This document shows positions 44,540 through 56,778 of a stretch of DNA of 64,000 nucleotides, piece by piece. The stretch covers positions 62,601,348-62,665,347 of the forward strand of contig OX344764.1 of NCBI GenBank assembly GCA_947034895.1, read 5' to 3'. Made by a program: the position numbers and the translations under genes. The notes below the pieces were generated by a model that was not told the DNA's origin, ran no database searches, and saw only the letters and a program-made list of their open reading frames with translations. Each line of letters begins with the position of its first letter. Position 1 is the stretch's first letter. Source of the DNA: Rhytidiadelphus loreus (Eukaryota > Streptophyta > Bryopsida > Hypnales > Hylocomiaceae).

Positions 44540-47500
44540 TTGGAGGTGATCACTATAAGCAAGGATTGGTCTTCTTGGTATGGCTTCCCGGAGGTTGGTA
44601 AAGTGCAATGCCGGTTTTGCAACTTGGTGTTTGCCAAGAAAGTAAGCCGGTTGTTTAGCCACTTAGGATACCAAGGCACATCGGGGGCTCGTGACAAAGG
44701 AATTAGCCTTTGCGCAAAAATGACATCTCAAGTTTGAGCTTTATTTTTGGGTTGCCAAGGGGCGATCCCACGAAGATCGTCTCTGAACAATGTGGATGGC
44801 AGTGGCACACCTATGGCTATGCGGGAATGCGATAATTCAAATGGAAGAAACATGGCACGGTCTACACATTCCGACTCATGCACTGCACCGGAGGATTTGG
44901 ATCCATTGTCTTCTGAAGTGAACCTCAGTATACAAAGATCAAGTGAGCGTGGTACTCCACGGGGATCAAGCAGTAGGCCTCTAATTAGTCAGAAGCAAAG
45001 TAGTCTGGTGAATGGATTTGAAGAAGCAAATAAACGGAAGTTGAATGCGGTGTGGGCCAATTTCTTTTATGTTGCAAACATACCATTTGCTGTTGCGAGG
45101 AACCCAGCATTCAAAGAAGCGGTGAAGCGAACCGCCGAGTTTCAACGGCCTTATATCCCACCGTCTTATCACGACTTACGCCATAAATTGCTTGACCAAG
45201 CAAAGACAGACATTGAGGTCAATCTCCGAAAGCGGACCGAACACAGCATTAGGAAGTTTGGAGCAACATTGTCTATTGATGGATGGACGTCGGTTACGAA
45301 TCGGCCGTTGATAAATGCCATGCTCGTGTCTTCTGCGGGTGAGCAATTCTTGGGAGCGGTGGATACGACAGGGCACGAAAAAAATGCAACATACTTGGCT
45401 GGCATACTTGAGAGCTTCATAGAACAAGTAGGCCCCAACAATGTGGTGCAGGTGAGTACAGATAATGCGTCAGTGAACCCTGCAGCATGGAATTTGATAT
45501 CTAGTAAATATCCCCACATTTTTTTTCAAGGTTGTGTGGTGCACGCCCTCAATTTGTTGCTGAAAGATTGGGGGAATGAACAATGGATTGAAGAGGTCGT
45601 GGAAAATGCCCGTATCGTGGTGAAATTCTTCAAGAAGCGGCACATGCCACTTGCAATATTTCGGAAGTACTCACCGGAATATAATTTGTTGATGGCGGTG
45701 GTAACAAGGTTTGCCTCTAATTACAACATGATTGGGCGCATGTTGAAGGTCAATGGGAAGTTGCAACAAACAGTGACGGACCCGCAATGGGATGAATACG
45801 CAAGGAAGTTTGGGCGGAACTCCAAATCCCGCAATGAATGTCGGATGGTGAAGAAGATAATTTTGAGCGAGCATTTTTGGCGCCGTTGTCAAAATTTCAA
45901 AGACTTGTAGGCTCCCGTTGTAAATGGTCTACGTGACTTGGATGCAAAGAGGCCATGCATGGGCAAGGTGCTGCACATAATGAAGAAATTAGAGAAATAT
46001 GTCCTCTCTTTAGATAAACCGCCTTTTCGTTTATCCTCAGACCTTGCCATTCCACTAGTGCAACCGTATTATGCCCGACGGGAATTGGTGGAGACCGATC
46101 TACATTATGTAGGAGCTTTGTTGAACCTCTACCTTCTTGAAGATCAAGAGCTAGCCGACGACCAAGATGCAATGGATGCATGCAAGCATGTTCTAATGAA
46201 AATTTGCAAACAAGGGGAGTACGCCTCGGTCGTGAAAGAATTTGTAGCCTTTCGCCATAGGGAACCTCCATTTCACAACATGTTGAACCCGGACGAGCAA
46301 CAATTGTCGGCGCACGCTTGGTGGGATTTTGAAGGTGCGTGTAGGAAGCTCATTGCTCCAATTGCTAAGAGGATTTTGGCCCAACCGATATCTTCGTCTT
46401 CATGTGAACGAAATTGGAGTAGCTATTCATTTGTTCACAACAAATTTCGAAACAAGTTGAAGCCACAAAGAGCCCAAGATTTGGTGTATGTGTACACCAA
46501 TTCCAAAGTCCTTTGTGCATCAAAGGAAAACGATGAGAAGAAGTGGTACACCGAGAATGTGGAGTTGGAAGATTCTATGTCGGAGGACGAGCGTGATGAA
46601 GATGGTGAAGATGGTGATCCTCTATTCGATGACGAAGATGCTATGAATGATGACATCACCAATTTGGATGATGAACCGCTCCGGAGCCCAAATCGGAACA
46701 ATGAAGAAGGGGATAGAAATGCGGAAGACATTTACAACTTTCCATTGGATGAGGACAATTGTGAATACGATGAAGGTGGCCCTTCTATAGCTAAATTTGT
46801 AGATGGAACCGGGTTGTTGACTAGCGAAAAGATTCTAGCCAATACGGAGGACACTCATGCGCAAATAGTGGAGGAAAATGAGGCAATGTTTGTCAATGAT
46901 TGCATCCCCCAAACAGATGAAGTGATTCCAATTCTCGAGAGTCTACCCATGGCAATGGCACTTGTAGAAGAAAATCCCGAAGTGAATGACATGGGAGAGT
47001 GTGGGGTGAAGTCTAACATGAATGTGGATAATACAAGTGTTGAATGTGTGGAATTACCATCGAATGTAGATGCACGTGTGACGGAGTTTGATCGCCCAAT
47101 GCTAGTTCACAACGTCAAAGACCAGAAGCAAATTGTGCAAGATCTCCAATTACGACCACGTAGCGATCGTCCATCAACACTACATACAAGAGGTAGTACA
47201 ACTTTGAATGGTCCCGGAGGCTCAAGATTTGGGAAACAAGTTGAACAACATTTGACCAGTCCGACCGGAATGCACCTTCGTGTCAATCCAGATCCATTCA
47301 ATTCATCATGGAGCGATGATGAGAAGGACGAGACATTGGCATCAATGTTTGGTCAACGTTTTGGCCAAACAAAACGTGATTCATTCAAATCGTCTGATGG
47401 AACATTGCAGCAGATGATTGGAGCAAAGATACCCAATCAAGGAGGATCGCAAGTAAGACCACCAACGGTGAAAGAGTCCCACAAAGCTCGAAATAAAAGA

Positions 47501-47809
47501 TTAATGGAGGCTTTTGCAATTTCCCCATCAAAGAGACAAAGTCTTGGTAAAACCCCTCTTGATGTATGTCAACCAATTTCAGCGAGGAAATTAAAACCAA
47601 TTCATGGCCTTAAAGAAGGCATAGGAAAGTCTATACTAAGAGCCAAACAAGAGCAGAGGAAAGGCCGACCAACGAGGTCAGTTGCATCCAAGCAAGTACA
47701 AGGAGGGCAATTGTACAATCTTTATCAGAGGATATGGAAAAGTCAGACAACAATGAAGATGAAGATTCAGGATGGGATACTAGAGGTCATAGTAGCGGGG
47801 CAGAGGTGA
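44540..47809 (+). pseudogene. B4: hAT transposase of element B, two in-frame stops
   Basis: One reading frame of about 1090 codons is interrupted by TGA (44735-44737) and TAG (45908-45910). Frame and homology continue across both, so I treat them as nonsense changes. Order: BED-type zinc finger (CRFC...FSHLGYQG...LC, codons 25-60), a linker, a DUF659-like region with SIDGW (Asp about 247) and VSTDNAS (Asp about 308), CVVHALNLLLKDW, LRDLDAKRPCMGKV, and the hAT dimerisation block SSSCERNWSSYSFVHNKFR. An acidic and disordered extension of roughly 400 residues follows, longer than usual in hAT proteins. No start codon could be fixed; a TGA lies six codons upstream of the frame start. It matches the 8-bp duplication and TIR of element B. 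Confidence 0.82.
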
Positions 47810-48095
47810 AAGGAGATAGTGATTATCAGCCTTCGGGATGAAAGGGATGTATAATTCATTATTCAAGTGTTCATAATGAATTGTTACATGGAAGCATGTA
47901 ACGGCAATTTATTTTTTGAACCTATTATTGTAATGCACCTGAACTTAATGATCAAAATATCATCAAGGTTTTTTTGTTTCTAAATAGTCAAGCACTATTG
48001 ACTGAAATTACATTGTGTGCATCATTTTTTGGATCAAGTATTACCTACAAAAATGTAATAGTATAATGCATCAAATTTGGCTTCATGTACTGTAG
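47810..48095. other. 3' region of the hAT transposase
   Basis: AT-rich, no gene. Confidence 0.5.
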
Positions 48096-48099
48096 TTTT

Positions 48100-48560
48100 A
48101 TGGATGTCCGCCCGTCCGCGCCTTTCGTCCGCCGTCCACGCGAACGCGTCCACCGTCCGCGCGAACGCGTCCACTGTCCGCGCCTTTCGTCCGCCGACCG
48201 CGCGGACATGTCCGCCGTCCGCGCCTTCCGTCCGCCGTCCGCGCCATCCGTTCGCCACCCGCGCGGACGCGTCCGCTGTCCGCGCCTTCCGTTCGCCGTC
48301 CGCGCCATCCGTTCGCCGCCCGCGCGGACGCGTCCGCCGTCCGCCGTCCGCTGTCCGCGCGAACATGTCCGCCGTCCGCCCGTCGATCCGCCCGTCGATC
48401 CGTCCGCCGACCGCGCCGACCGCGCCGATCGCCCGTCCGCGTCGTCCGAACGGCCGACGGGTGCCGTCCGATGGACGCCGTCCACATCGTCCGCGCGTCC
48501 CGAAAATGTGGATGTCCGGACGTCCGAAAAATGGACGTGATTTTGCCCCGGACGTTGAAA
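48100..48560. repeat. CCGTCCGC cluster 5: right subterminal repeats of B
   Basis: Almost continuous CCGTCCGC, CGTCCGCGC and GCGGACGCGTCCGC words up to about 30 bp from the right TIR. Long frames on both strands here come from the repeat; one of them only looks like an extension of A's leftward gene. Confidence 0.85.
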
Positions 48561-48573
48561 TTCGTCAACCCTG

Positions 48574-48581
48574 TCAGAGCC
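48574..48581 (+). repeat. Right target-site duplication of element B (TCAGAGCC)
   Basis: Identical to 15141-15148. Confidence 0.93.
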
Positions 48582-51318
48582 GCCCCGAACTGCATCCATC
48601 ACGTTGGATATAGTCTCTCCAAGGCGGCATTCGTACTTGAGGTCTGACACACTCCCCTGGATCGGATCCACAGCAACAGTGGCGTAGCTCTTCAACGTTG
48701 TGTAGAATACCCCAGGCGCCTTGCCATCCGTAGACTTATCTGTCGTGGGATGCATGGGGTTGGCTCGCCCATTCAACCAGTTGCTACCGTCTGTGAATTT
48801 CTTGACGTCCTTCCACACATTCCGAACGACAGCGGCAGAATAGCCTTCCACGTTTGCAAGTTCTTGCCACGCCTCGTCAGAATACGGGACCCAAGTAGCA
48901 TCCTTACAAGGCATCGGGTACTTCTTCCTGAGCCACATGATCTCGTTCATAACGACCCTGTCCAGCTTCTTATCCCGGCACCAATCGAAGAGTGTCACCT
49001 TTCCTGATGATCGAGCCTTTGCACTGTTCTTGATGCTGACGCGGAGGTTGAGGATGTCCCCCACAAATTCATAGAGGTCGGCATCGCGAAGGCCGAGAGT
49101 AGGCGTCAGGTCCGTCTTGGTGATATGTGTCAGTGGTTTTCGATTAACGATGGAATTCGGAATAGTCCCATCGTCGCCCACAAGCTCACCGTTCTCCCAA
49201 GCGTCGAACACCTCAGTCCACAGTACCCATGTCCTCTCCTTAACAAAGATGAGTGGCAGCTTTGACGAGACCTTCTCGTCGACAAAGTGCGCCATGACAT
49301 TCAACTTTGCTGCCTGCATTATTCAGTATTTAATGTGTGAGAACATGTCAAAATTGTATCGGCTGGTAGCCGATAGAAAAGATACTTCTATATGAACATT
49401 ATGAATGTCGCCCTGTATCGGCGGGCAGTCGATACAATTGCAATTAACGAACGATTATATAATTAAATTAAATTCCTATTCATGAAGCACAGTTTATGAT
49501 GAATACCTCAAATGCGGCCGTCGGCTTGCCTCCTCCTCGATGTGGCTCCGGGCAACCCGCCTTCACCCATGCCGCCCTCCCCATCTCCGCGCAGGATCGG
49601 AACGTCTCCTTTGCCACCTTCTCCGCGATGTTCAGATTAAGAGCATTGGATACCCGGACAAGCGTGTTTGGGTCTCTACTAAATACCGGAATGACCTCAA
49701 ACTCCAAGAGATCAGCCTTTGCCGACGAGCCATCAGGAAACTGTTCGGCTAGTTCTCGGCAGGCGGTGACGGTATGTTGGCCCCCAATGATATACCAGTT
49801 GACATTTGGTGCCTGCCACCACGGCATCGTTATACCACCGATGACAATAGTGGCACCCTCCACCGGGCATTGGTCCATCACTGCGTCCAGTCCTTTGTCT
49901 GTAGGTAACGGAGCTCGTTTCAATGGAATGCCGTGTATTTTGGGCTTCTTCCTAATAGACCCATAGCCCTTGTACATGGTTTTAACCTGAAATGACGGAA
50001 ATCCAGGTAGTGAGAATCACCACTTCAGGGTGTCGGCTGGCAGCCGACACTATTGGTAGGAGGACATTGAATGGAATATGGGGTAGTGGCATAGGAAACA
50101 AATGGAATACCTGACCAAGGCGATCCTTCGCAATCTTGCGGTACTTCAGCTCGTCTGGTGCAATGTGAAGCTTGTCCGATGGAATGACTCCAGATAGTCG
50201 CCGCTTCTGGTATGGGAATGCGTGAAGGAGTCCCGTCTCCAGCGCCTGGTAGATGGCATTCACCTCGTTATCCTTTGTCTTAGTCGTCAGGTGATTCCCG
50301 CGTACCAGTGCTTCGTCCAGTGTGAGAATAATCACCCGATTCGGATCATCCTTTCCCTTTGCCTTCCTCCTGGGTTTGCTACGCGACCCGGCCTCCTGTT
50401 CAGTAGATTCATTCGCCGGATCCTGTGATCTTGTCACTTGCTTCCTCGACGCTGGCACCTTCTTCTTCCCTTTTGCCATGTCCTTAGTGATTAGGGCATT
50501 CTGTTGATCCCTCTCTACCTTCATACATTCTCATCCCATAACAAGGTCTTCACTATCAGAAGGGCTGCTCCCCTCAAATGTCATTCCCCTCGCCATGGAT
50601 TTCTCTCCACATGCTTCTTCCGTGCACTTGTGGACAGGCAACTGGACTGCAAAATAGTCCGCGACGCCGTCCGGATTTCCGATTGGGAGTAGGCAGATCA
50701 TCACCTGGACATCTCCACCAACTGCCATAACTTCCATCACGTTGCCGTGGCCTAGCATCATGTTACCCTTCAGTTTGAAGGAGCACGCAATCTCCACTAG
50801 CCGGTCCGGATAATCCCTCCAACACAAGCCCCACTCTTGGATGGCGGGATTTGCTATCCAAGTCGCACGTGGGGGAAAACCGTCGGCCATTATACTTGAG
50901 TTCGGGATCCGCTCGCCGAGAAGTCTGGCCATCAGGGTCGGTTTCCTGCACAGAAAAGTGTGGTGGCATTCAGCACAACACATACATAGGTATCGGCTGC
51001 CAGCCAACAATTTCAAACGGAAACCATTACACACCGAGACAAATGTGTCGGCCGCCAGCCGATACTACCTTGAAGTTCCTATTTCATGCTACCTAAATAC
51101 AATTTCTGCCCCCCGTTATATATGGGAAACCCGTCCAGACTACTATTGCCCCTACTGTCGGCTGCCAGCCGATAACAAGAGCAATGTGTTCATTCAATTC
51201 AAATAACATAGTATACATTCACAGCGGGATATCATCAAAGCATAAACAATTGTATCGGCGGCCAGCCGATACAATGTACGGACCCATACCTGTCACTCTC
51301 AGTGGCGGAGGACGCCAT
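48582..51318 (-). pseudogene. ParB/methyltransferase-like gene of element A, 5' part
   Basis: Start ATG at 51318 (MASSATESD). Exons: 51318-51290, 50945-50111, 49986-49507, and 49313 onward until element B cuts it. Introns of 344, 124 and 193 bp have standard borders (GACAG/GTATGG, CAG/GTATTC, GAG/GTATTC), and each contains one to four A-palindromes. An in-frame TGA at 50531-50533 interrupts exon 2; CGA to TGA fits. Exon 3 has NWYIIGGQHTVTACREL and FEVIPVFSRDPNTLVRVSNA, matching NGQHSVTAAK and AIIVWTRDPKQLTAISKWCNA in element C. The intron after AAFE lies where C has one after AAYK. With the 3' part at 13503-15140 this is a decayed homologue of C's 1358-aa protein. Confidence 0.65.
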
Positions 51319-52590
51319 CGCCGTTGGCTGCTGTTGCTTATCGGTGGGCCTTCGACACCTGTCGGCTGAAGATAAATCTCCTTGTCTGGAGATGCCACAA
51401 CGAAGTATCGGCTGCCCACTGTGAAGTATCGGCTGCGCACTAAAATCCTCAGGCGGGGCCGCTCCTCCTCAGTCCCTCAATCGCATGTCAGCGACCGGCC
51501 GGTGAGAGAGCGAGAGCATGAGCGAGAGCAAAAGTGGTGGAGAAAAAATGAGGAGAAATGAGAGTGGCCAAGGGAGTATACCCCCCCCTCCCCCACTCAA
51601 GTGTCGGCTGCCAACGTCGGCGCAATCATGACAGTCTTTTTCCATTCATCCATGGATTTCATCCATTCCTCGCATTCCATCCAAAATCCAATACACCACT
51701 TCCTCCCAAGGACATCAGAGTGACGATCACTCATTGCTCGGAGATGCGTACGTTCCCATTGTCGATCCTCAAGCATACACCACATCCTCCCAAGGACATC
51801 AAAGTGACGAACACTCATTCCAAGGACATGCGTACGTTTCCAATGGCGATCCTCAAGTGTACACACCTCTCTCATTTGTAATCACAGGAACTTCAACCTC
51901 CTCCGCATTCAAATTTTGAGCGCCAAATTGCGTCTCGCACCTCCTCACTAAGGTCCAATTCCCAGAGGGTAATCCTCTTTCAGTTTCATTTCCTCCTTGC
52001 AGACATAAAGTCACAAGTCACACTGTCCCAGGAGCGTGAGGGATGAGGATGAGGATCTGAGCATGAGTCATAGGTGAACTAGAAGAACTGAATACATCCT
52101 TGCACACGCTTGCAGTAGAATGCATTGGATTGCGCATCTATAGGTTAGGACACACTTACATTAAATGCAGTAGATGTGGATCCAGTCTGTGATGTCTTGG
52201 AGCTCCCTATTTTGCACATCCAATTCAATTAAATGTCTCAAGTTCGCATGGATCGGGTATGTTTTCATATCAGTGCAAACTTCCTTGATCGCTTCATTGT
52301 ATTTGAAATCTATCTCCCTCATTGATTTACAGCTTTGTGATGTGAATGAGGGTCAGGGTATTGTCCGTACAATCCGTCTTGTCGGCTGCCCGCCCATAAG
52401 CTAGGTCGATGTCGGCTGCCAGCCGATACAAACACCATTAGTGGGAAGGAGGGAACTAGAAGTCACTGTGTTTGATAGGGTGTCTTTCATTTTGTTCTCA
52501 GACGTATCGGCTGCCAACCGATACAGACTTCCGGGGACTTTGAGCAAGTGCATATTCAACATTGTATGAGATCCGTGCCAAGTTTATATC
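51319..52590. promoter_or_regulatory. Divergent promoter region of element A
   Basis: Separates the starts of the leftward ParB-like gene (51318) and the rightward transposase (52591). It contains three full and several half A-palindromes. A tandem duplication with an 84-bp period (51692-51775, 51776-51859; 28 codons, so frame-neutral) repeats TACACCAC.TCCTCCCAAGG. One plus-strand frame through it is open to 51919 and reads YTTSSQGHQSD twice; this may be a remnant or 5' exon, but I cannot link it to a gene. Confidence 0.6.
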
Positions 52591-55500
52591 ATGAGTGGAT
52601 CTGTTGGCATTGGTTTGGATGCAAATCCGATCGAAGCGTTCACACGGAATGGAAGCTTTGGGAGACTGACGCTGCGGAAGGGAGTAGTCGTTGCTCTCAC
52701 CCTCGAAGGACTCTATTACGCGGGGCGGGCCGTTGTAGAGAGGGTAGTGAACCGCGAACCCTACCTTGTGCGTGTTCATGTACTTGATGTTCCAGATAAC
52801 CTTGACATGAATATTCCGTTTCCCGAGGGGGACTTGGTCTTCCTTCGACACTGCGCGGGGAAGTCAATCGTGTGGGAGGCAAGTAATGTTTATTCCTACG
52901 CAGAGGCAGAAGGATCTAGTTGCGGTGGTGTCGGCCGGCAACCGATACAACTGAACATGGATGAAAAACCCATACAACAATTCCTGTCTCTCACTATCAA
53001 TATGGAGGTTGCTCTTCTGCTGACTGTGGGCACCGACCTGCAGTATGCAGGTGTTGGCATAATTGTTGAATGCTCTCCGAAGGGGTTCTGGGAAGGCTTC
53101 CGAGTTCCACACAGTTTCTTCCTAGTTGTTAGACTTCTACATGTTGTCGATGATTTCAAGGATCACAATGCCTACTGTGAGATTCCACATTTTGTGATAC
53201 TGAATGACTGTGTTGGATACAGAATACTCTGGTCTGGTTACAAGGTCAGGCCTATCAATCCATCTAATTTGTCTCCCACTCCTATCGGCGGCCAGCCGAC
53301 AGGACCGGGAGTAACTCATTTGACGCGACCTTCTCTGGATGGTAACTGCGAAAGTGGAAGGAGCTCTTCTGATGTCCTGGCCGAATTTCGAGAGGCGGCA
53401 CAACAACAGATTCCTGCCAATGCATCAGACGAAGATGAACGGGATGATAGGCGGTACTCATCCGACGATGACAGCCGCGGGTCTGCTGACAATCTCCCCA
53501 ACGTTCATGGATTCAGTACCTCTGGTGATGGTGCATCTGACCCTAGTGCTGGTGATAGCATCGTTGATGCGGACGTGTTTATTGGGACTAGTGGAAGTGG
53601 AGACCTCAACTATACCTCTGATCCTCCATCTAGTCACTCAGGTCTTCCATTCCCTGATAGACCACTTTGGAGAAATCAATATTGTGAACTTTTGAATGAC
53701 GACTTCTCATTCTTCGGTAGAGCGATGATCCAGGTCTGCCTTCTCGACGAGACATGCGACGACGGCGTCCTCGGAGATTCAGACGTGGGTGTCATGTTCG
53801 TATCTGACCATGAGGCACTACAAATGACTACCATGCGTTGGAGGCTGTCCCACACAAGATTAGAAGGGGGCAAGCTACTCTCTGATATTGTCACCTTGTG
53901 CTCCGAGGCTGCTGAGTTGAACGAGTCTGACAACGGAGGATTGCAGGGAGTGCCCAAGAATCCATACCGGTCCGTGCGTCGAAGAGTGCTGCCCAAGGAT
54001 CGCGGGGGCTTATCCAAACTGCAAATAAAAACGTCAGACCTTGACATATGAAAGATCAGCTCACAAAACTGCTGCAAGCACAGATGTCGCCAGACGTTTC
54101 CCTGGGAGGATACAAGAACACTACGTCGAAAGTTCTATGCTTGCACATTCGAGGCAAGAAGGGAGATGGCATACGTAGTTTAGAGTCAACTTCATGCAGG
54201 TGTTATTCTAGGGAAGAAATTTGTTACTCTCGCAAATGTAGACGTCTGCGAAAACGCCTGGTATATTATACACGGGGTCTCCAGGTCGGCATACCATGTC
54301 TACAAGGCCGCGGCCGTTGGAGGATCTGTTAGCGGGTCTCATGGAAACGCGGGGACACGGCGACCACGTCCGCATACTATTCAGGCTCAAGCAACTCTCA
54401 CGACGATTATCAATGAGAATGCTGACCAGATGCCAAATGAGTTTAGACTGGTGGAAAATAATCGCGTGGATAATCTCAAGGTTGTCCCCTTTGCAATGAA
54501 CTGGGATCACATGCGCGAGTAGGTCAATTATGTAAGTATCCATTATCCTCCACTCCTCTGCATTCCGTTGTAGCTTCTGTCGGCTGCCAGCCGACACAAC
54601 ACTAGGAGTCCGAATTGTCGTCCTCCAGAATCGCGACACCTTGCGGGTCAGTGATAGTTCAATTGCCTCTTTAATTTCCGGGCAATCCCAATCTATCGGT
54701 TGCCAGCCGATACATATGATTCTCTCATCATGGAATCCCTTGCAATTGGGTCTGTCTTGTAGGTCAATGGAGTCTGCAATATGAAGCTGGTCTCACAATC
54801 TGCCATCAGCCGCCTCCGAAAAACTCATTTCAAAAACGTCGAGGTCAAGGCGGTAGGAAGCAATTTCTCCAAATGCACAGAATGTGACTTCCTGGTCGAG
54901 TTCATTGCAAAGTATCCCAGAGGTTGTGATGAGTGGCAAGCCGTAGTGGATGACAGAGAACGACATCTCAATTACCAGCGCGCTTGCAGAAATGTGTATG
55001 GTGGATGGAGATCACAATCTATTCAGAATCCATCAGAGTTCCTCTGCATTATTCACGACAAGATGGACACCACAAAGACCGCGATTCCGAGGATGCAGCG
55101 CATTACCAAGGCCACCGCCGGGCTGGGGCAAATACCAATATCGTGTACTGGCATGCTCACGCATGGCCATGGCGATGGCGCATATGCACATTATTCCACA
55201 TCACTGTGGCCTGGGGATTCCAATTTCACTATATCGTCGCTATGTAGGGTTCTTCGAGCTCTGGAGCTGCCGCCTGTTCGGGAATCGAAGATCCTCTTCT
55301 CCACTCCTCCTCAAAACACCTTCTTTGAAGCTCTACTTCACGGAAAATCAAGATGCAACTCATCCATTCCTCCGACCTCTGATAAAATCACAAACACTCC
55401 AAGACCAGGACGGCCGCATGTTCCACTCCCAAGGAAGTTGTTCTTGCAACTCGACAATTCCGCAAAGGACAATAAGAATCGGTTCCTCATGGCATTCTGC

Positions 55501-56778
55501 TCATTACTCACTGCCAGGCGCATCTTTAAGGAAGTAACTGTTGGCTTCCTTATTGTTGGTCATACGCACGAAGACATTGACGCGCACTTCAGTTATCTGT
55601 CCAAGCTAATCAAGAGGAAGAACACTTACGTTCTTGCAGATCTAATGAAGGCGTTCATGGATTCGCAGAAGACTGTAGCCTTCATCCTGGAGTTCGTTCA
55701 GGAGGTGGCGGACTTCAAATCCTACCTAAAGGGATTCCATCATGATGGGGTCAACAAGATCGTGGGACTCGGGGATAAGCATCTCTTCAAATTCTACGTA
55801 GAAGAGTCGGGAAATGATCGAGGATGGCCGGTCATGAGGTACAAGAAAAGGACAACGGATTCTTCGTGGCTTCCTCCTGGACCACCGGTGAAAATGTGGA
55901 CAGCTAACGCTTCAGGGGGACCGGCACTTCCACAGGGGGATCCTCGACCTGTTCCGTTCAAGGCATTCTGGGGTAACGTCCACATAAATCCCAGGAAACG
56001 GAACGTAGACAAAAAAGTGGCCAGGGCAAGCGAATGCAATGAGAAACAGTGCTTCATCAAAAATGGAATAGCGAAGTACATCGAATTCTGGAAATCGAGA
56101 ATGGCCAGAAACAAGCCATACGCAAAGGAAATGGCAGGTTGTGTGTCATACTGGGAAAGAATTCTATCGGAGATTAGTAAGCCGCTACCCACAACACCCA
56201 CATTGCTGCAAGAAGGATTCTGGCCGATGTCTGACTGGACAAGAGATCACGGATCCGCATGTCGCGATGAGGGGGAGGATCCTAATAATCCGACTGACAC
56301 GACTCCGGAGGACGACTTGGAACCTTCTCCATACTGCGGGCCTGCGAAGGATAGGCCGAGGTTGACCTTTAATCCATTCAGGGATGTTCTACTTGGAGAT
56401 TTTGTTCTTTGCCAACCATGTCACAACAATTATCTGCCGGTTTGGCTGGGGCGGGTACTCGAGTGTGTGGACATGACTCCTGGGCCATCGTATGGAAACT
56501 TCAAGCTAGAATGGTGGACTCCAATAAAAGCCAAGAGGGAAGAAAAGGCCGTTGTGGCAAGGGAGTGTTGGACCCGTAGATGGCATAAGGAACTCTGTCT
56601 GCCGCAGGTAGTTCATGTCAACATTGTCTTGTACTCGCACCGAATGCCCTCGCATGCGAAGAATGGACCGCCAACATCTCATGTTATTCCGGAAGCCTCG
56701 GTTATTGCTGCAATTGCTAATCTGGAGGCTGCCGGGGAAGCTATTGACAAAGATGTTGATGAAGAGGGAGATGACTAA
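52591..56778 (+). pseudogene. DDE-type transposase of element A (DUF7869-like), three in-frame stops
   Basis: Exon 1 52591-54531, intron 54532-54762 (donor TAT/GTAAGT, acceptor CTTGTAG, two A-palindromes inside), exon 2 54763-56778; about 1318 codons. In-frame TGA 54049-54051, TAG 54181-54183 and TAG 54520-54522 are bridged by homology to C's transposase (SSQNCCKHRC/SSMKCCQKNC; VTLANVDVC/ITLANHEIC; HGNAGTRRPRPHT/HGNLGMKKPRTHT). The N-terminal 350 residues look like three tandem degenerate beta-rich repeats. Two palindromes lie in this frame, and small introns may hide there. Catalytic residues: IIHDKMD (Asp about 746), LQLDNSAKDNKNRF (Asp about 878), GHTHEDID (Glu about 917), that is D132D39E. 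The exon 2 core is fully open. The C-terminal VWLGRVL...WW.P segment matches C. Confidence 0.75.
54532..54762 (+). other. Intron of A transposase with two A-palindromes
   Basis: Donor GTAAGTATCC, acceptor CTGTCTTGTAG. Palindromes lie at 54578-54596 and 54694-54712. Joining keeps the frame (VNY/VNGVCN) and matches INNVNSSL in C. Confidence 0.8.

Larger units (their letters stand above)
15149..48573. mobile_element. Element B: giant hAT transposon, 33.4 kb with nested C, 14.9 kb without
   Basis: The left end starts CAGGGTTGACAGGGCGTCCG and the right end stops with GTCAACCCTG, a 10-bp TIR. The flanking 8-bp duplication is perfect (TCAGAGCC). It sits in an exon of element A's leftward gene, and excision restores the reading frame there. 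It carries four genes: B1 (split by element C), B2 (kinase-like, minus strand), B3 (RING/coiled coil) and its own hAT transposase (B4). Clusters of GCGGACGG/CCGTCCGC lie at both termini and upstream of each gene. Autonomous hAT elements are usually 2-6 kb with one or two genes, so this is unusually large and gene-rich. Three of the four genes have in-frame stops. Confidence 0.9.

Noticed and set aside
48045..48573. Minus-strand reading frame extending the A gene by about 175 codons into cluster 5
   Set aside because: It runs through B's right end and its CCGTCCGC repeats; the real continuation is at 15140 after removing B.
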